64,000 bases of DNA. Origin: Bog-532 sp963830385 (GTDB taxonomy: Bacteria; Actinomycetota; Actinomycetes; Streptosporangiales; Streptosporangiaceae). The stretch lies in assembly GCA_963830385.1 (NCBI GenBank), contig CAWHMD010000002.1, forward strand, positions 1 through 64,000, in the 5' to 3' direction. This document shows, in pieces, positions 40,292-48,739 of the stretch (positions are counted from its first letter, which is position 1; each line of letters begins with the position of its first letter). The notes below the pieces were generated by a model. It had not been told where the DNA came from, did no database searches, and worked only from the letters and a program-made list of their open reading frames with translations. The translations under genes were made by a program, and so were the position numbers.

Positions 40292-41500
40292 TCAGGAGGA
40301 CCCGGCGTACTTGGCGACCGTGGCCGTCAGCTGGCTGGCCGGCAGGAACCCGTCGTGCGACCAGAGGGTCTTGCCCGAGGCACTGACCAGGTCAAACCAC
40401 GGCTGGTCCTGCACGCCGTAGCCGTCGGCCAGGCGGCCGCTGGTGTCGAGCCCGACCGGATAGTCCAGCGGCTGGCCGAGGCCCTTCAGGTACGCCTGGG
40501 CCGCGCCGTTGCTGGGCTCGGTGACCGCCTCGTCCACCGCGGTGAGCGCGGGCAGGTGTTTCGCCCCCGCCGTCTTGGTGTACTCGTTGAGCGCCAGCAA
40601 CTGGGACTTCAGGTCCGTGGTCTCGGTCAGCCAGGTGGCGAAGAACACCACCAGGTGCGGCTTGCCGGGGCCGAGGCTGACCGTGGTGCCGGACGTGGTG
40701 CTGTCCAGGATGGTCTTCTCGTGCGGCGTCTGGCCGTTGATGTAGGCCAGCGACCGGGCGTGGCTCAGCACCGGGTGACCTGGCAGCACGCTGGCCAGCT
40801 CCTGGGCGATGACCTGGGCCGACTGGGTGATGCTGGAGTAGGCCATCGGCGTCAGGTACACCATCCGCTCCCGGCCCTGCGGGTCGATGACGTACAGCGC
40901 CGGGGTGTGGTCGATCTGGTCGCCGACGATCTTGGCGTAGATGTTGTACGACTTCCAGGTCGCCTTGAGCTGCGGCAGCGAGCCGGTCAGGAAGTCCCAC
41001 CGGTTCACCATGTTGTGGACGCGCGAGTAGGCCAGCACGTTCGCGGTGGCGATGGCCTCCGGGTTGGCGTCGATCCCCAGCAGCTGCACCTGGTCCCCGG
41101 CCTTGCCCAGCATCTGCTTGGCCTGCAGCATGGCCAGCGTGGTGAGCGGGCAGACGGTGGTGCATTCGGAGTCGACGAACGACACCAGCACCGCCTTGCC
41201 GCGGAACTGGCTGAGCGACATCGGCTGGCCGAACTGGTTGGTCAGCTTGACGTCGGGCGCGGCCTTGCTGCCGAGCGAGGTCCCCAGGTCGAGGTTGGGG
41301 TTGGAGGCGGCCGCGCTGGAGCTGGGCGCGGCGGCGGCCTGGCTGCCGCCGTTGCCGCCGTTGCCGCCGGAGCAGCCCGCCAGCGCGAGGGCCGCCGCGG
41401 TGACCGCACCGGCCGCCGCGACCAGCACGCGCAGCCGGGAACGGCGGGTGGGGCTCCCCCGATCGGGGGCGGGATCCGGGGAGGTGAACCTCGCGACCAT
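40292..41500 (-). CDS. SCO1/SenC lipoprotein with second thioredoxin-like domain
   Basis: 402 residues. The lipobox is LALAGCSGG. Domain 1 (about 80-235) is SCO1-like, with the copper motif ECTTVCP (CxxxC) and a DHTPALYVIDPQGR strand with the expected His; it would serve cytochrome-oxidase copper-site assembly. Domain 2 (about 265-400) is thioredoxin/TlpA-like, but the CxxC is missing (FFATWLTETTDLKS), so it cannot do disulfide chemistry. ATG 41500 lies 13 bp after the NADH dehydrogenase stop. Last gene of a four-gene minus-strand group. Confidence 0.85.
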   Translation of the reverse strand: MVARFTSPDPAPDRGSPTRRSRLRVLVAAAGAVTAAALALAGCSGGNGGNGGSQAAAAPSSSAAASNPNLDLGTSLGSKAAPDVKLTNQFGQPMSLSQFRGKAVLVSFVDSECTTVCPLTTLAMLQAKQMLGKAGDQVQLLGIDANPEAIATANVLAYSRVHNMVNRWDFLTGSLPQLKATWKSYNIYAKIVGDQIDHTPALYVIDPQGRERMVYLTPMAYSSITQSAQVIAQELASVLPGHPVLSHARSLAYINGQTPHEKTILDSTTSGTTVSLGPGKPHLVVFFATWLTETTDLKSQLLALNEYTKTAGAKHLPALTAVDEAVTEPSNGAAQAYLKGLGQPLDYPVGLDTSGRLADGYGVQDQPWFDLVSASGKTLWSHDGFLPASQLTATVAKYAGSS

Positions 41501-41513
41501 GCCCCCGAGGCTA

Positions 41514-42953
41514 CTACGGGCCGTCGTTGTGGGTGACGGGGATGCTGGGCTGCGGCTCCGCGGCCGGTGCCGATGACTGGGCCGATGACTGGGCCGGTGA
41601 TGGGGCCGGGGCCTGGCCGGCTTCGCGGTCGATGGCCAGCGACGGGCTGCGGGTGCCGGCGCCCGGCCGGGAGGCCGCGGGCTCGTCTTCACCGGTCGGC
41701 TCGTCGCCGACGATGACCGCGCCGCCGTGGCCCCAGGTCAGGTAGCGCCAGGCCAGGTTGATCAGCGCGGTCACCCGGTTCCGGCCGCCGAGCAGGTAGA
41801 ACAGGTGCAACCCGAGCCAGCCCAGCCAGGCCAGGATGCCGGTGAAGTCCGGGCCCTTGGCCAGCTCGATGACCGCGGAGTTGCGGCCGATCGTGGCCGC
41901 CTGGCCCTTGTCGTGGTAGTGGAACGTCTCGGTCGGCTGACCGGCCTCCAGCCGCATGATCTGCCGGGCCGCGTGCAGGCCCATCTGGATCGCGGGCTGG
42001 GACACCTGCGGGGTCGGGTCGTCGGTGTCCAGCCCGATGTCGCCGGCCGCGAAGATCCGGTCCTGGCCCTTGACCCGCAGGTCCGGGCCGGTCTCGAGGC
42101 GGCCGCCGCGACCCTGCGGCAGGCCCCAGTTCTTGGCCTCGGGCGGGGCGGCCACCCCGGCCGTCCAGACGGTGATGTCGCTGTGCAGGTCCCGGCCGTC
42201 CTTGAGGATGACCCGGTCCGGGGTGACCTCGGCGATCGCGGTGTTGAGCTGGACGTCCACCCCCCGCTTGACCAGCTGGTCCCGGGTGTAGTCGCGCAGC
42301 TTCTTGTCGAACGGGCCGAGCAGGTCGGGCTGCATCTCGACCACGCGGACGTGGATGCGGGCCGGGTCGACGTCGGGGAACGTGTCCCGGAGCACGCCGT
42401 CGCGCAGCTCGGCCATGGTGCCGGCCAGCTCCACCCCGGTGGCGCCGCCGCCGACCATGGTGATGGCCAGCTGGGCGTCGGGCGCCCCTTCGCTGAGCCG
42501 CTCGACGTCGGCCAGGAAGCGGTCCCGCAGCGTCACCGCGTCCCGGCGGGTGTACAGGCCGTAGGTGTACCGCTCGGCGCCCTTGATGCCGAAGTGGGAC
42601 GCGGCCACGCCGGTGGCCAGGACCAGGTAGTCGTAGCCCAGCACCCGGCCGTCGGTCAGTGTGATCTCCTGGGCGGCCGGGTCGATCGCACTCAGCTCGC
42701 CACGGGCGTACCGGGCGTGGTGCTGGCGGGCGTAGCCGCCGACCGCGTAGGACACGTCACCGGGGTTCAGGCCGCCGGTGGCCACCTGGTACAGCAGCGG
42801 CTGGAAGGTGGCGTACAGGTTCTTGTCGAGGATCGTGACGCGGTAGCCGGACTTCTTCAGGCCCCGGATCGTGTACAGGCCTGCGAAGCCGGCGCCCACG
42901 ACCACGACGCGTGGTGCGGTCGAGGGGCGGTCACCGGTCTTCTCCAGAGTCAT
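41514..42953 (-). CDS. Type II NADH dehydrogenase (NDH-2)
   Basis: Flavoprotein that oxidises NADH and reduces quinone without pumping protons. 479 residues. FAD motif VVVVGAGFAGLYTIRGLKKS, NADH motif ITMVGGGATGVELAGTMAEL, and a C-terminal ATPase-like FAD site RIFAAGDIGLDT. An amphipathic membrane-anchoring region follows (FTGILAWLGWLGLHLFYLLG). The last about 60 residues are S/A/P-rich. ATG 42953 follows GGAGAGGAAG. It overlaps the YihY-type gene by 23 bp and is followed by the SCO1-like gene, which suggests a respiratory-chain operon. Confidence 0.92.
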   Translation of the reverse strand: MTLEKTGDRPSTAPRVVVVGAGFAGLYTIRGLKKSGYRVTILDKNLYATFQPLLYQVATGGLNPGDVSYAVGGYARQHHARYARGELSAIDPAAQEITLTDGRVLGYDYLVLATGVAASHFGIKGAERYTYGLYTRRDAVTLRDRFLADVERLSEGAPDAQLAITMVGGGATGVELAGTMAELRDGVLRDTFPDVDPARIHVRVVEMQPDLLGPFDKKLRDYTRDQLVKRGVDVQLNTAIAEVTPDRVILKDGRDLHSDITVWTAGVAAPPEAKNWGLPQGRGGRLETGPDLRVKGQDRIFAAGDIGLDTDDPTPQVSQPAIQMGLHAARQIMRLEAGQPTETFHYHDKGQAATIGRNSAVIELAKGPDFTGILAWLGWLGLHLFYLLGGRNRVTALINLAWRYLTWGHGGAVIVGDEPTGEDEPAASRPGAGTRSPSLAIDREAGQAPAPSPAQSSAQSSAPAAEPQPSIPVTHNDGP

Positions 42954-43782
42954 GAGCTTCCTCTCCCCGTGCCGTAGTGGCGGAAACCGGAGGCAGATCA
43001 GATCGGGCGGGAGCGCCTTCGGCCCGCCCGGGCATTTTCTCATCCTCGGGTCCGGCCCCGGGAAGGGAGGTTACGTCCACCTTGATGGTTTCGCCCTGCC
43101 GGTCCTCGGCCTGGGCGTACAGCTCGTAGGCCTTGACGTCCTCCTTGGTGAGCGGGGGCGGGGCCAGGCTGCGCGGCCACAGCCGGCGCACCCACACCAC
43201 GTTGGCCTCGATCACCCACAAGGTGGCCTCGCCCTGCACGAACAGCCAGGCCAGGAGGCCCAGCACGACCCCGAACGTCTGCCCGTAGAGCGACCGGCTG
43301 TGGGCCAGCGCGTGGACGATGTAGAAGCCGCCCACCAGCTGCAGGGCCTGCCACACACAGCCGCCCGCGATCGCGCCCAGCCCCACCAGCAGCACCAGGG
43401 CGACGCTGCGCAGGTAGTTCCAGGGAAATTGGGGCCGCTCGCTCCGCGGCACCTCCCAGGCGGAGTTCAGCGCGTTCTGCATCGCGCCGGCCACCCGGCG
43501 CGCCCCGTACACGGTCAGCAGCACGCCGATGACCAGGGCCGGCCCGGTCTCGTGGAAACCCTGGATGTTCTGGACGATGATCGTGCCGAACGCGCCGACG
43601 TCGGTGACCGCGTAGCCGAGCACCCGTTCCCGCAGCCCGGCGTTGTTGCGGACCACGATGTTGAGCACGGTGAACAGCACCAGCAGGAGCGGGAAGATCG
43701 AGGCGTAGGCGTAGTAGGCGACCAGCGCGGCCAGGTTGCCCGCCTGGTCGTCGTTGAAAATACCCCGACCGGATGTCCAGTC
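42931..43782 (-). pseudogene. YihY/BrkB-family membrane protein lacking its start
   Basis: The frame from 43782 to 42931 encodes about 283 residues of a YihY/BrkB protein. It has five or six helices, with FNDDQAGNLAALVAYYAYAS leading into IFPLLLVLFTVLNIV, and later GARRVAGAMQNALNSAWEVP. No ATG, GTG or TTG occurs before GTG 43680, which would start inside helix 1. Family members have about 20-25 further residues at the N-terminus. The codon just before the frame is the stop of the PQQ-type gene, in the same reading frame. Either the 5' end was deleted, or the two are joined by stop-codon readthrough. Marked as pseudogene for that reason; it may still produce a shortened protein. Confidence 0.6.
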
Positions 43783-45249
43783 TCAGCGGTAGATGGCGAC
43801 CAGCTCGGGGTCCTGGCAGCTCTGGCCGGACGGGGCCGGGGTAGCCGCGGCCGATCCGGACGCCGACGGGGCGCCCGCGTCGCTGGCCGGGGTGCTGGGG
43901 GACGCCGAAGGGGCCGAGCCGCTGGCGGAGGCGGCGGTGGCGGGCGGGCCGAGCTTGGCGCAGACCGCCACCACCACGGTGGCACCGTCGGGCTCGGCGC
44001 TGCCGCCGATCCCGCTGGCGTCCACGAAGTAGTGCGGCCACGGCAGGTGGGACGCGGTCCAGATGACGCGCTGGGCGCTGACCTGATACCCCCACGCCTC
44101 GCCGCTGGATCCCTGGTCGAGGCCGAGGGCCACGCCGTCGCGGACCGCGAACATCCCGGCCGAGCCCGCGACCGCCGAGCCCGGCGCGCGGCCGGTGATG
44201 TGCCCGGTCAGCGGGTCGACCTCCAGCAGCGAGGTGCCCTGGGTGAGGTCGAAGCGGCTGCCCGCCAGGTCGGTGCCCTCGGGTACCACCCCGGCCAGCG
44301 ACCAGATCCGCAAGCCGGTCAGCCCGTCGTAGGCGGTCACCCCGGTGGAGTCGGCGAACAGCACTACGTTGTCCACCACCCCGCTGAGCGAGCCGGGGAA
44401 CGACGCCGCCGACGGCCGCACGATCGCCTCCTGGCCGGTGGCCATGTCGATGCGGCGCAGCGCGGTCACCGGCGCGGAGCCCAGGTAACCGTCGGCGGCC
44501 ACGGTGACGTAGAGGTCGGGGCCGTCGGTCTGCCAGGCCTGGTCGGCCGGGCCGGTCGGCCGCCGCCAGCGCACGTGGCCGGAGGTGTTGTCGTAGGCGG
44601 TGACCGCGCCCGGCCCGACCACCACGGTGGTCTGCGCGGTGGCCGACACCGCGCCGCCGAACGGCGTGGCCGGGTACCAGCGATACTCCTGGCCGGTGAC
44701 GCTGTTGATCACGACTTCGGCGCGGTCGCCGCGGCCCGGGCCGTAGGCGACGCCGGCGCTGACCACTTCCGGCCACACCCGGACCGACACGATGGCGGCG
44801 TTGGCCGGGAACCGGTGCAGGTCCGTCTGCCACTGGGGCTGGCCGGTGCGGGAGTTGTAGGCGCGCAGGCTCATCCCCAGGCCGACCACGGCGACGCCGT
44901 TGCCGACCGCCACGTAGGCCTGCCCGTGGACCGGGACCGTGCCGGTCAGCCCGTTGCTGGCCGTCCACGCCCCGGGCAGCCCGCGCGACCACAGGATCTT
45001 CCCGGCCGCGCCGGTCTGGTGGCAGTTCGTGCGGCAGGTGGTGGACGGGACCGACGCCGACCCGATGATCGGGTACGGCACCAGCGCGACCGCCAGCAGC
45101 GTGGCCGCCAGCACCCCCCGGCGCGCCCAGGTGAACGACCGGCGCCGGCGCCAGCCTGATGGCCGGGGCCCGGCCGACGCCCGGTAGCGGCGGGCCCGGA
45201 GCAGCGCCCGGTACCGGCGAGCCCGGGTGAACGAACTGCGCGCCACCAC
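43783..45249 (-). CDS. Membrane-anchored PQQ-type beta-propeller protein
   Basis: 488 residues. A basic cytoplasmic start carries ARRYRA twice, one membrane helix (GVLAATLLAVALVPYPIIG) follows, and then a beta-propeller with PQQ-like repeats (LRAYNSRTGQPQWQTDLHRF, VTAYDNTSGHVRWRRPTGPA, VTAYDGLTGLRIWSLAG). A CRTNC motif lies just outside the membrane. The A/S/P tail ends with a CQDPELVAIYR piece. No PQQ-enzyme catalytic residues were identified; it is probably a scaffold. GTG 45249 with GGAGGGC. The following YihY frame continues in phase. Confidence 0.75.
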   Translation of the reverse strand: MVARSSFTRARRYRALLRARRYRASAGPRPSGWRRRRSFTWARRGVLAATLLAVALVPYPIIGSASVPSTTCRTNCHQTGAAGKILWSRGLPGAWTASNGLTGTVPVHGQAYVAVGNGVAVVGLGMSLRAYNSRTGQPQWQTDLHRFPANAAIVSVRVWPEVVSAGVAYGPGRGDRAEVVINSVTGQEYRWYPATPFGGAVSATAQTTVVVGPGAVTAYDNTSGHVRWRRPTGPADQAWQTDGPDLYVTVAADGYLGSAPVTALRRIDMATGQEAIVRPSAASFPGSLSGVVDNVVLFADSTGVTAYDGLTGLRIWSLAGVVPEGTDLAGSRFDLTQGTSLLEVDPLTGHITGRAPGSAVAGSAGMFAVRDGVALGLDQGSSGEAWGYQVSAQRVIWTASHLPWPHYFVDASGIGGSAEPDGATVVVAVCAKLGPPATAASASGSAPSASPSTPASDAGAPSASGSAAATPAPSGQSCQDPELVAIYR

Positions 45250-45317
45250 GCCCTCCGTTCCGGCCCGTTGATCCCCCGGCCTGATCCCAGTCGCCCGGCT
45301 GCCCCAGCCCGACGCGA

Positions 45318-46030
45318 TTAACCCGGCACCAACGGTAGGGGCAAACGATGCCCCTGATGGCGGAGATGACCGGAATTGAACCCGATCATGAGGCCCCGCT
45401 CAGGCTGGCTCCAGTGGCGTCCGGGCCGCCGGCCAGCCCGGAAACGCCTGCGTTCAGAGGGGTTCATGTGACGTGGCGGGCGGCGCCGCGGCCGGCGATA
45501 GGTACGTACCCGTTCGGGCGGGCAGGCCAGCGCCGCGCAGGCGCGGGCCCGGGCCCGTGAGGGCAGCGCCCGCAGTGGGGTGCGCAGCGGGCCCGGCATG
45601 GTGACCAGTACCGCGGCGAGCAGCGCGCGGGCGGACCGGCAGGCGCCGACGGCGTGATCGCGGTCAGCCCTCAGCAGCCGCAGCGCCTCCCGGTCCCCAT
45701 CGGCCCGCGGGGTAGCCGGGTGCTCACACGCCAGCAGCTCGCGGGCAGCGCGCAGCGCGTCGATCGCGTCGGTCTTCCCGGCCCGCCGCTTGCCGGCGTG
45801 CACGATATGGCTGATCTCAGTGACCTGCTGGCCCGCGGCGGCCAGATGCCGGGCCAGGTTCAGCCCGTAGTGGCCCGCCCCTTCGATCGCCCAGATCAGC
45901 GGCGCGCCGGCGGCCTGGCCGCGGGCCCAGCCCAGCAGCTGCTCATACCCCGCTGTGGTCGCGGGGACCTGGAGTTCAGCCAGCACCGGCCCCCGCTGTC
46001 ACAGATGGCCGCGGTGGCGCCTTTGGGCAC
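45318..46030 (-). pseudogene. IS110-family transposase remnant
   Basis: From GTG 45986 the frame matches the N-terminal half of IS110 (DEDD) transposases: LAELQVPATTAGYEQLLGWA, LIWAIEGAGHYGLNLARHLA, KRRAGKTDAIDALRAARELL. Upstream, in another frame, PKGATAAICDSGGR continues the protein to about 46030, so there is a frameshift near 45987. After about 45500 the similarity ends in Arg-rich noise. The C-terminal Tnp-20 part is missing. It is therefore inactive. Confidence 0.75.
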
Positions 46031-46155
46031 GCTATGGCCGGCTCGTTGGCGCCTTCGAGCTCGCTGGCCGGGTCGGCTCGCGAGGTGGGTGGGCCTGGCG
46101 TGGGTGGGCCTAATGCGTGGTGGGCGTGGGGGCTGGCGGGGCAGAAAAGGAGGAG

Positions 46156-46207
46156 GGGCAATGGCGCCTTTGCCCGTGTAAGAGGACGGGCAAAGGCGCC
46201 ATTGCCC
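46156..46207. terminator. Perfect 22-bp hairpin
   Basis: Arms 46156-46177 and 46186-46207 are exact reverse complements with an 8-nt loop (GTAAGAGG). The arm contains GGCAATGGCGCCTTTGCCC. It lies downstream of the LigD-type polymerase gene, between it and the IS110 remnant, where a transcript end is expected, though there is no U-tract. A related stretch (GTGGCGCCTTTGGGC) occurs at 46013-46027, so it could instead be a mobile repeat. Confidence 0.65.
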
Positions 46208-46263
46208 GTGTTACCGGCGGAGGCCGGGCGGGGCGGGTCAAGCCGTGCTCTTTGTGGCGGCGG

Positions 46264-47208
46264 TCAGTCGCGGGTGAGCTTGGACAGGCGGGTGCGGGCG
46301 GCATCGATGTCGTAGCGGTGCCGGGTCATGTCTGCCCAGGGGTCGTCGATGCTGGCCAGGCGCTCGGGGACGGTGCGGACGGTGAACTGGCCGGGCGACA
46401 GGGACGGGTCCTCGGCCTCGGACCAGTGCAGGGGGGCGGCCACGTGGGCGCCGGGGCGGGCGCGGACGGTGTAGGGGGCGACGACGGTCTGGGCGTAGGC
46501 GTCGCGCATGACGTCGGCGTAGACGCGGTGGCCGCGGGCCTGGATGCGCTGCTCGACCGTGACCACGTCGGGGTGGCGGGCCGCCAGCACCTGGGCCGCC
46601 TCGCGGGCGAAGGCGCGGGTGTCCTCGAAGCCCTGCTTGCGGTTGAGCGGCACGTGCACGTGCAGCCCCTTGCCCCCGGTCGTCTTCACATAGGCGGTCA
46701 GGCCGAGCTCGTCCTCGAGCAGCTCGCGCAGCCACAGCGCGCACTGGCGGGCCTGGTCGAAGCCGTCGTTGCCGGGCGGGTCGAAGTCCACCACCACCTG
46801 GTCGGCGCACTCCAGGCTGTCGACCCGGGACAGGAACACGTGGAACTCGATGACCGCCTGGTTGGCCAGGTAGAGCAGGGTGGCGGCCTTGTCGCAGACG
46901 ACGTGCCGGAGCGTGCCACCTTCCTTCTTGACCTCGACGCTGGTGATCCAGCCGGGGAAGTACTTGCCCGGGTTCTTCTGGAAGATCCGCTGCTTGGCGA
47001 TCCCGTCGGGGTAGCGGGCCATGGCGATCGGCCGGTCCTTCAGGTACGGCAGCATCGCGTCCGCCACCTGGGCGTAGAACTCGACCAGCTCGCCCTTGGT
47101 GATGCCATCGCCGGGGAAGAGCACCTTGGCGGTGTTGCTCAGCTCGAAGCTCTCCCCCGAGGCGTGGACGTGCTTGCCGTCGATCTCGATGCTCGCAGAG
47201 CCACTCAT
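46264..47208 (-). CDS. LigD-type polymerase/primase domain protein
   Basis: 314 residues, archaeo-eukaryotic primase fold used to fill in ends during NHEJ. Motif: VVDFDPPGNDGFDQARQCAL (catalytic DxD); later TTGGKGLHVHVPLNRKQGFE and APYTVRARPGAHVAAPLHWS. No nuclease or ligase domain is attached, so LigD functions are split here. ATG 47208 overlaps the TGA of the upstream ligase gene (ATGA). Ku is at 36534. Confidence 0.92.
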   Translation of the reverse strand: MSGSASIEIDGKHVHASGESFELSNTAKVLFPGDGITKGELVEFYAQVADAMLPYLKDRPIAMARYPDGIAKQRIFQKNPGKYFPGWITSVEVKKEGGTLRHVVCDKAATLLYLANQAVIEFHVFLSRVDSLECADQVVVDFDPPGNDGFDQARQCALWLRELLEDELGLTAYVKTTGGKGLHVHVPLNRKQGFEDTRAFAREAAQVLAARHPDVVTVEQRIQARGHRVYADVMRDAYAQTVVAPYTVRARPGAHVAAPLHWSEAEDPSLSPGQFTVRTVPERLASIDDPWADMTRHRYDIDAARTRLSKLTRD

Positions 47209-48179
47209 TGGGGCACCTCCCGGACCACCTCGGAGGCGGCCTTGTCGCGGCGCAGGCCCTGGAACCGGGGGTGGCGGAGCTGCAGGTCCCGGGTCCACTC
47301 GGAGAAGCCGATCTGGGCCACCAGCTCCGGCCGCACCCAGTGCACGTCGTGCCGGGGCAGGTCGCCGTAGTCGAACGGCGGCTCGTCCTGGCCGAGCTGC
47401 TCCATCTCGGCCAGCAGGCTGCGCAGCGTCCTGGTGTCGAAGCCGGTGCCAACCTTGCCCGCGTAGGCGAGCTTGCCGTCGGGGTCGTAGTAGCCGAGCA
47501 GCAGCGCGCCGAACGCCACCCGGGAGCGCTGCGGGTCGGTCCACCCGCCGATCACGAACTCCTGGTTGGTCTCGCACTTGAACTTCAGCCAGTCCTTGGT
47601 CCGGCCCGCCCGGTACGGGGAGTCGGCCAGCTTGGCGATCAGCCCCTCCCAGCCCGCCTTGCAGGCCTCGGCGTAGAACGCCTCGCCCTCGGTGTCCCGG
47701 TGCTCGGTGTACCGCAGCGGATCCTCGAAGGTCAGCACGCTGCGCAGCACGTCCTTGCGCTCGCGGAGGGGGCGCGAGCGGACGTCCTGGTCGTCGGCGT
47801 ACAGCACGTCGAAGATGTAGTAGAACACCGGCACCTTGCGCAGCAGCTGCTCGCCCGGGCTCACCACGTGGATGCGCGACTGGAGCAGCTCGAAGCTGGT
47901 CTCGCTGCCCTTGAACGCGACGATCTCGCCGTCCACGATGCAGTCATTGGACCCCTGCCCGGCCAGCGCCCGGGCGATCTCCGGGTAGTTGGCCGACACT
48001 TCCTTCTGGTTCCTGGTCATCATCTTGACCTGGCCCCCGGAGCGGAACGACAGGCAGCGCTCGCCGTCCAGCTTCCGCTCGTACAGCCAGGCCGGGTCGG
48101 AGAACCGGTCCCGCGTGAGCGTGGCCAGCTCCGGTTCGAGCCAGTCCGGCTGCTTTCCCTTACTCCCCGTGCTGCTCAT
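47205..48179 (-). CDS. ATP-dependent DNA ligase (LigD/LigC type)
   Basis: 324 residues. The nucleotidyltransferase motif with the adenylated lysine is ERKLDGERCLSF (K in KLDG). Motif III is FYYIFDVLYADD, motif IV EGLIAKLADSPYRAGRTKDW and motif V LKFKCE; an OB-fold completes the C-terminus. It would seal ends prepared by the coupled polymerase. ATG 48179. No nuclease domain gene is nearby. Confidence 0.92.
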   Translation of the reverse strand: MSSTGSKGKQPDWLEPELATLTRDRFSDPAWLYERKLDGERCLSFRSGGQVKMMTRNQKEVSANYPEIARALAGQGSNDCIVDGEIVAFKGSETSFELLQSRIHVVSPGEQLLRKVPVFYYIFDVLYADDQDVRSRPLRERKDVLRSVLTFEDPLRYTEHRDTEGEAFYAEACKAGWEGLIAKLADSPYRAGRTKDWLKFKCETNQEFVIGGWTDPQRSRVAFGALLLGYYDPDGKLAYAGKVGTGFDTRTLRSLLAEMEQLGQDEPPFDYGDLPRHDVHWVRPELVAQIGFSEWTRDLQLRHPRFQGLRRDKAASEVVREVPQ

Positions 48180-48208
48180 CCGGTCGCGCCCTTCGTGGCC
48201 GCGGCCGG

Positions 48209-48562
48209 TCAGGGCCGCGTGTCGGTTTCTCCGTCAGGCTTACCCGGCACCGCGTTGCTGACCATGCGCACCGTTCCGGGACGGCCATCTTGATCATCGT
48301 CCCCCGGCTTGTCCGCCGCCGCCACCTGGACCCCCGGCGCGTCGGGCACGTCGCCCTGCGGGGCGGCCCCGGACGGCATCATGTCCTCCACCGCCTTGCC
48401 CGGCCCGGTCTCGGCCGGCTCGGCCTCCATGGGCTGGGCGTCCTGGACCCGCTGCAGGGGCGTGTTGCCGCCGCCCCGGTCGTCGTCGTGGCTGGCGGGG
48501 ATGGGCTCGTCCCGCCGCTGGTTGGTCTGCTCACCGTCGTACGGTCCGCTGGGATTACTCAT
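48209..48562 (-). CDS. Acidic, disordered hypothetical protein
   Basis: 117 residues, rich in D, E, G, P and Q with no hydrophobic core (SNPSGPYDGEQTNQRRDEPI, DKPGDDDQDGRPGTVRMVSN). ATG 48562. It lies directly upstream of the ligase gene and is divergent from the SigB/F-type sigma gene. Hydrophilic stress proteins look like this, but no family was recognised. A weak SigB/F-like promoter (GTTT-N17-GGGTCT) precedes it on the minus strand. Confidence 0.5.
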   Translation of the reverse strand: MSNPSGPYDGEQTNQRRDEPIPASHDDDRGGGNTPLQRVQDAQPMEAEPAETGPGKAVEDMMPSGAAPQGDVPDAPGVQVAAADKPGDDDQDGRPGTVRMVSNAVPGKPDGETDTRP

Positions 48563-48739
48563 GGGTATCGCCCTACCCGCACGTTTGAGACCCGAACACG
48601 CAGGTAGCTGAAACGTCGGCCGGGAACATCCAGAAAAAGTCCGGATGGTGGTCAGGTGAAACGGCGCGGGGGCGTTTACGGCCCGCTGCCTGGGCAGTGG
48701 GACAACGTTCGGCCTCTTCGCCAATTCCCGGGAGACGTC

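Noticed and set aside
45364..45395. GGTTCAATTCC-like string on the minus strand, like a tRNA T-loop followed by CCGCCA
   Set aside because: The T-stem does not pair, and no D-arm, anticodon arm or acceptor match is found in the 60 bases before it. Probably chance or a fragment used as an IS target.
46001..46263. CRISPR-like or tandem repeat reading of the GGCGCC-rich segment
   Set aside because: Only one inverted pair and one partial relative occur, with no regular spacing or spacers.
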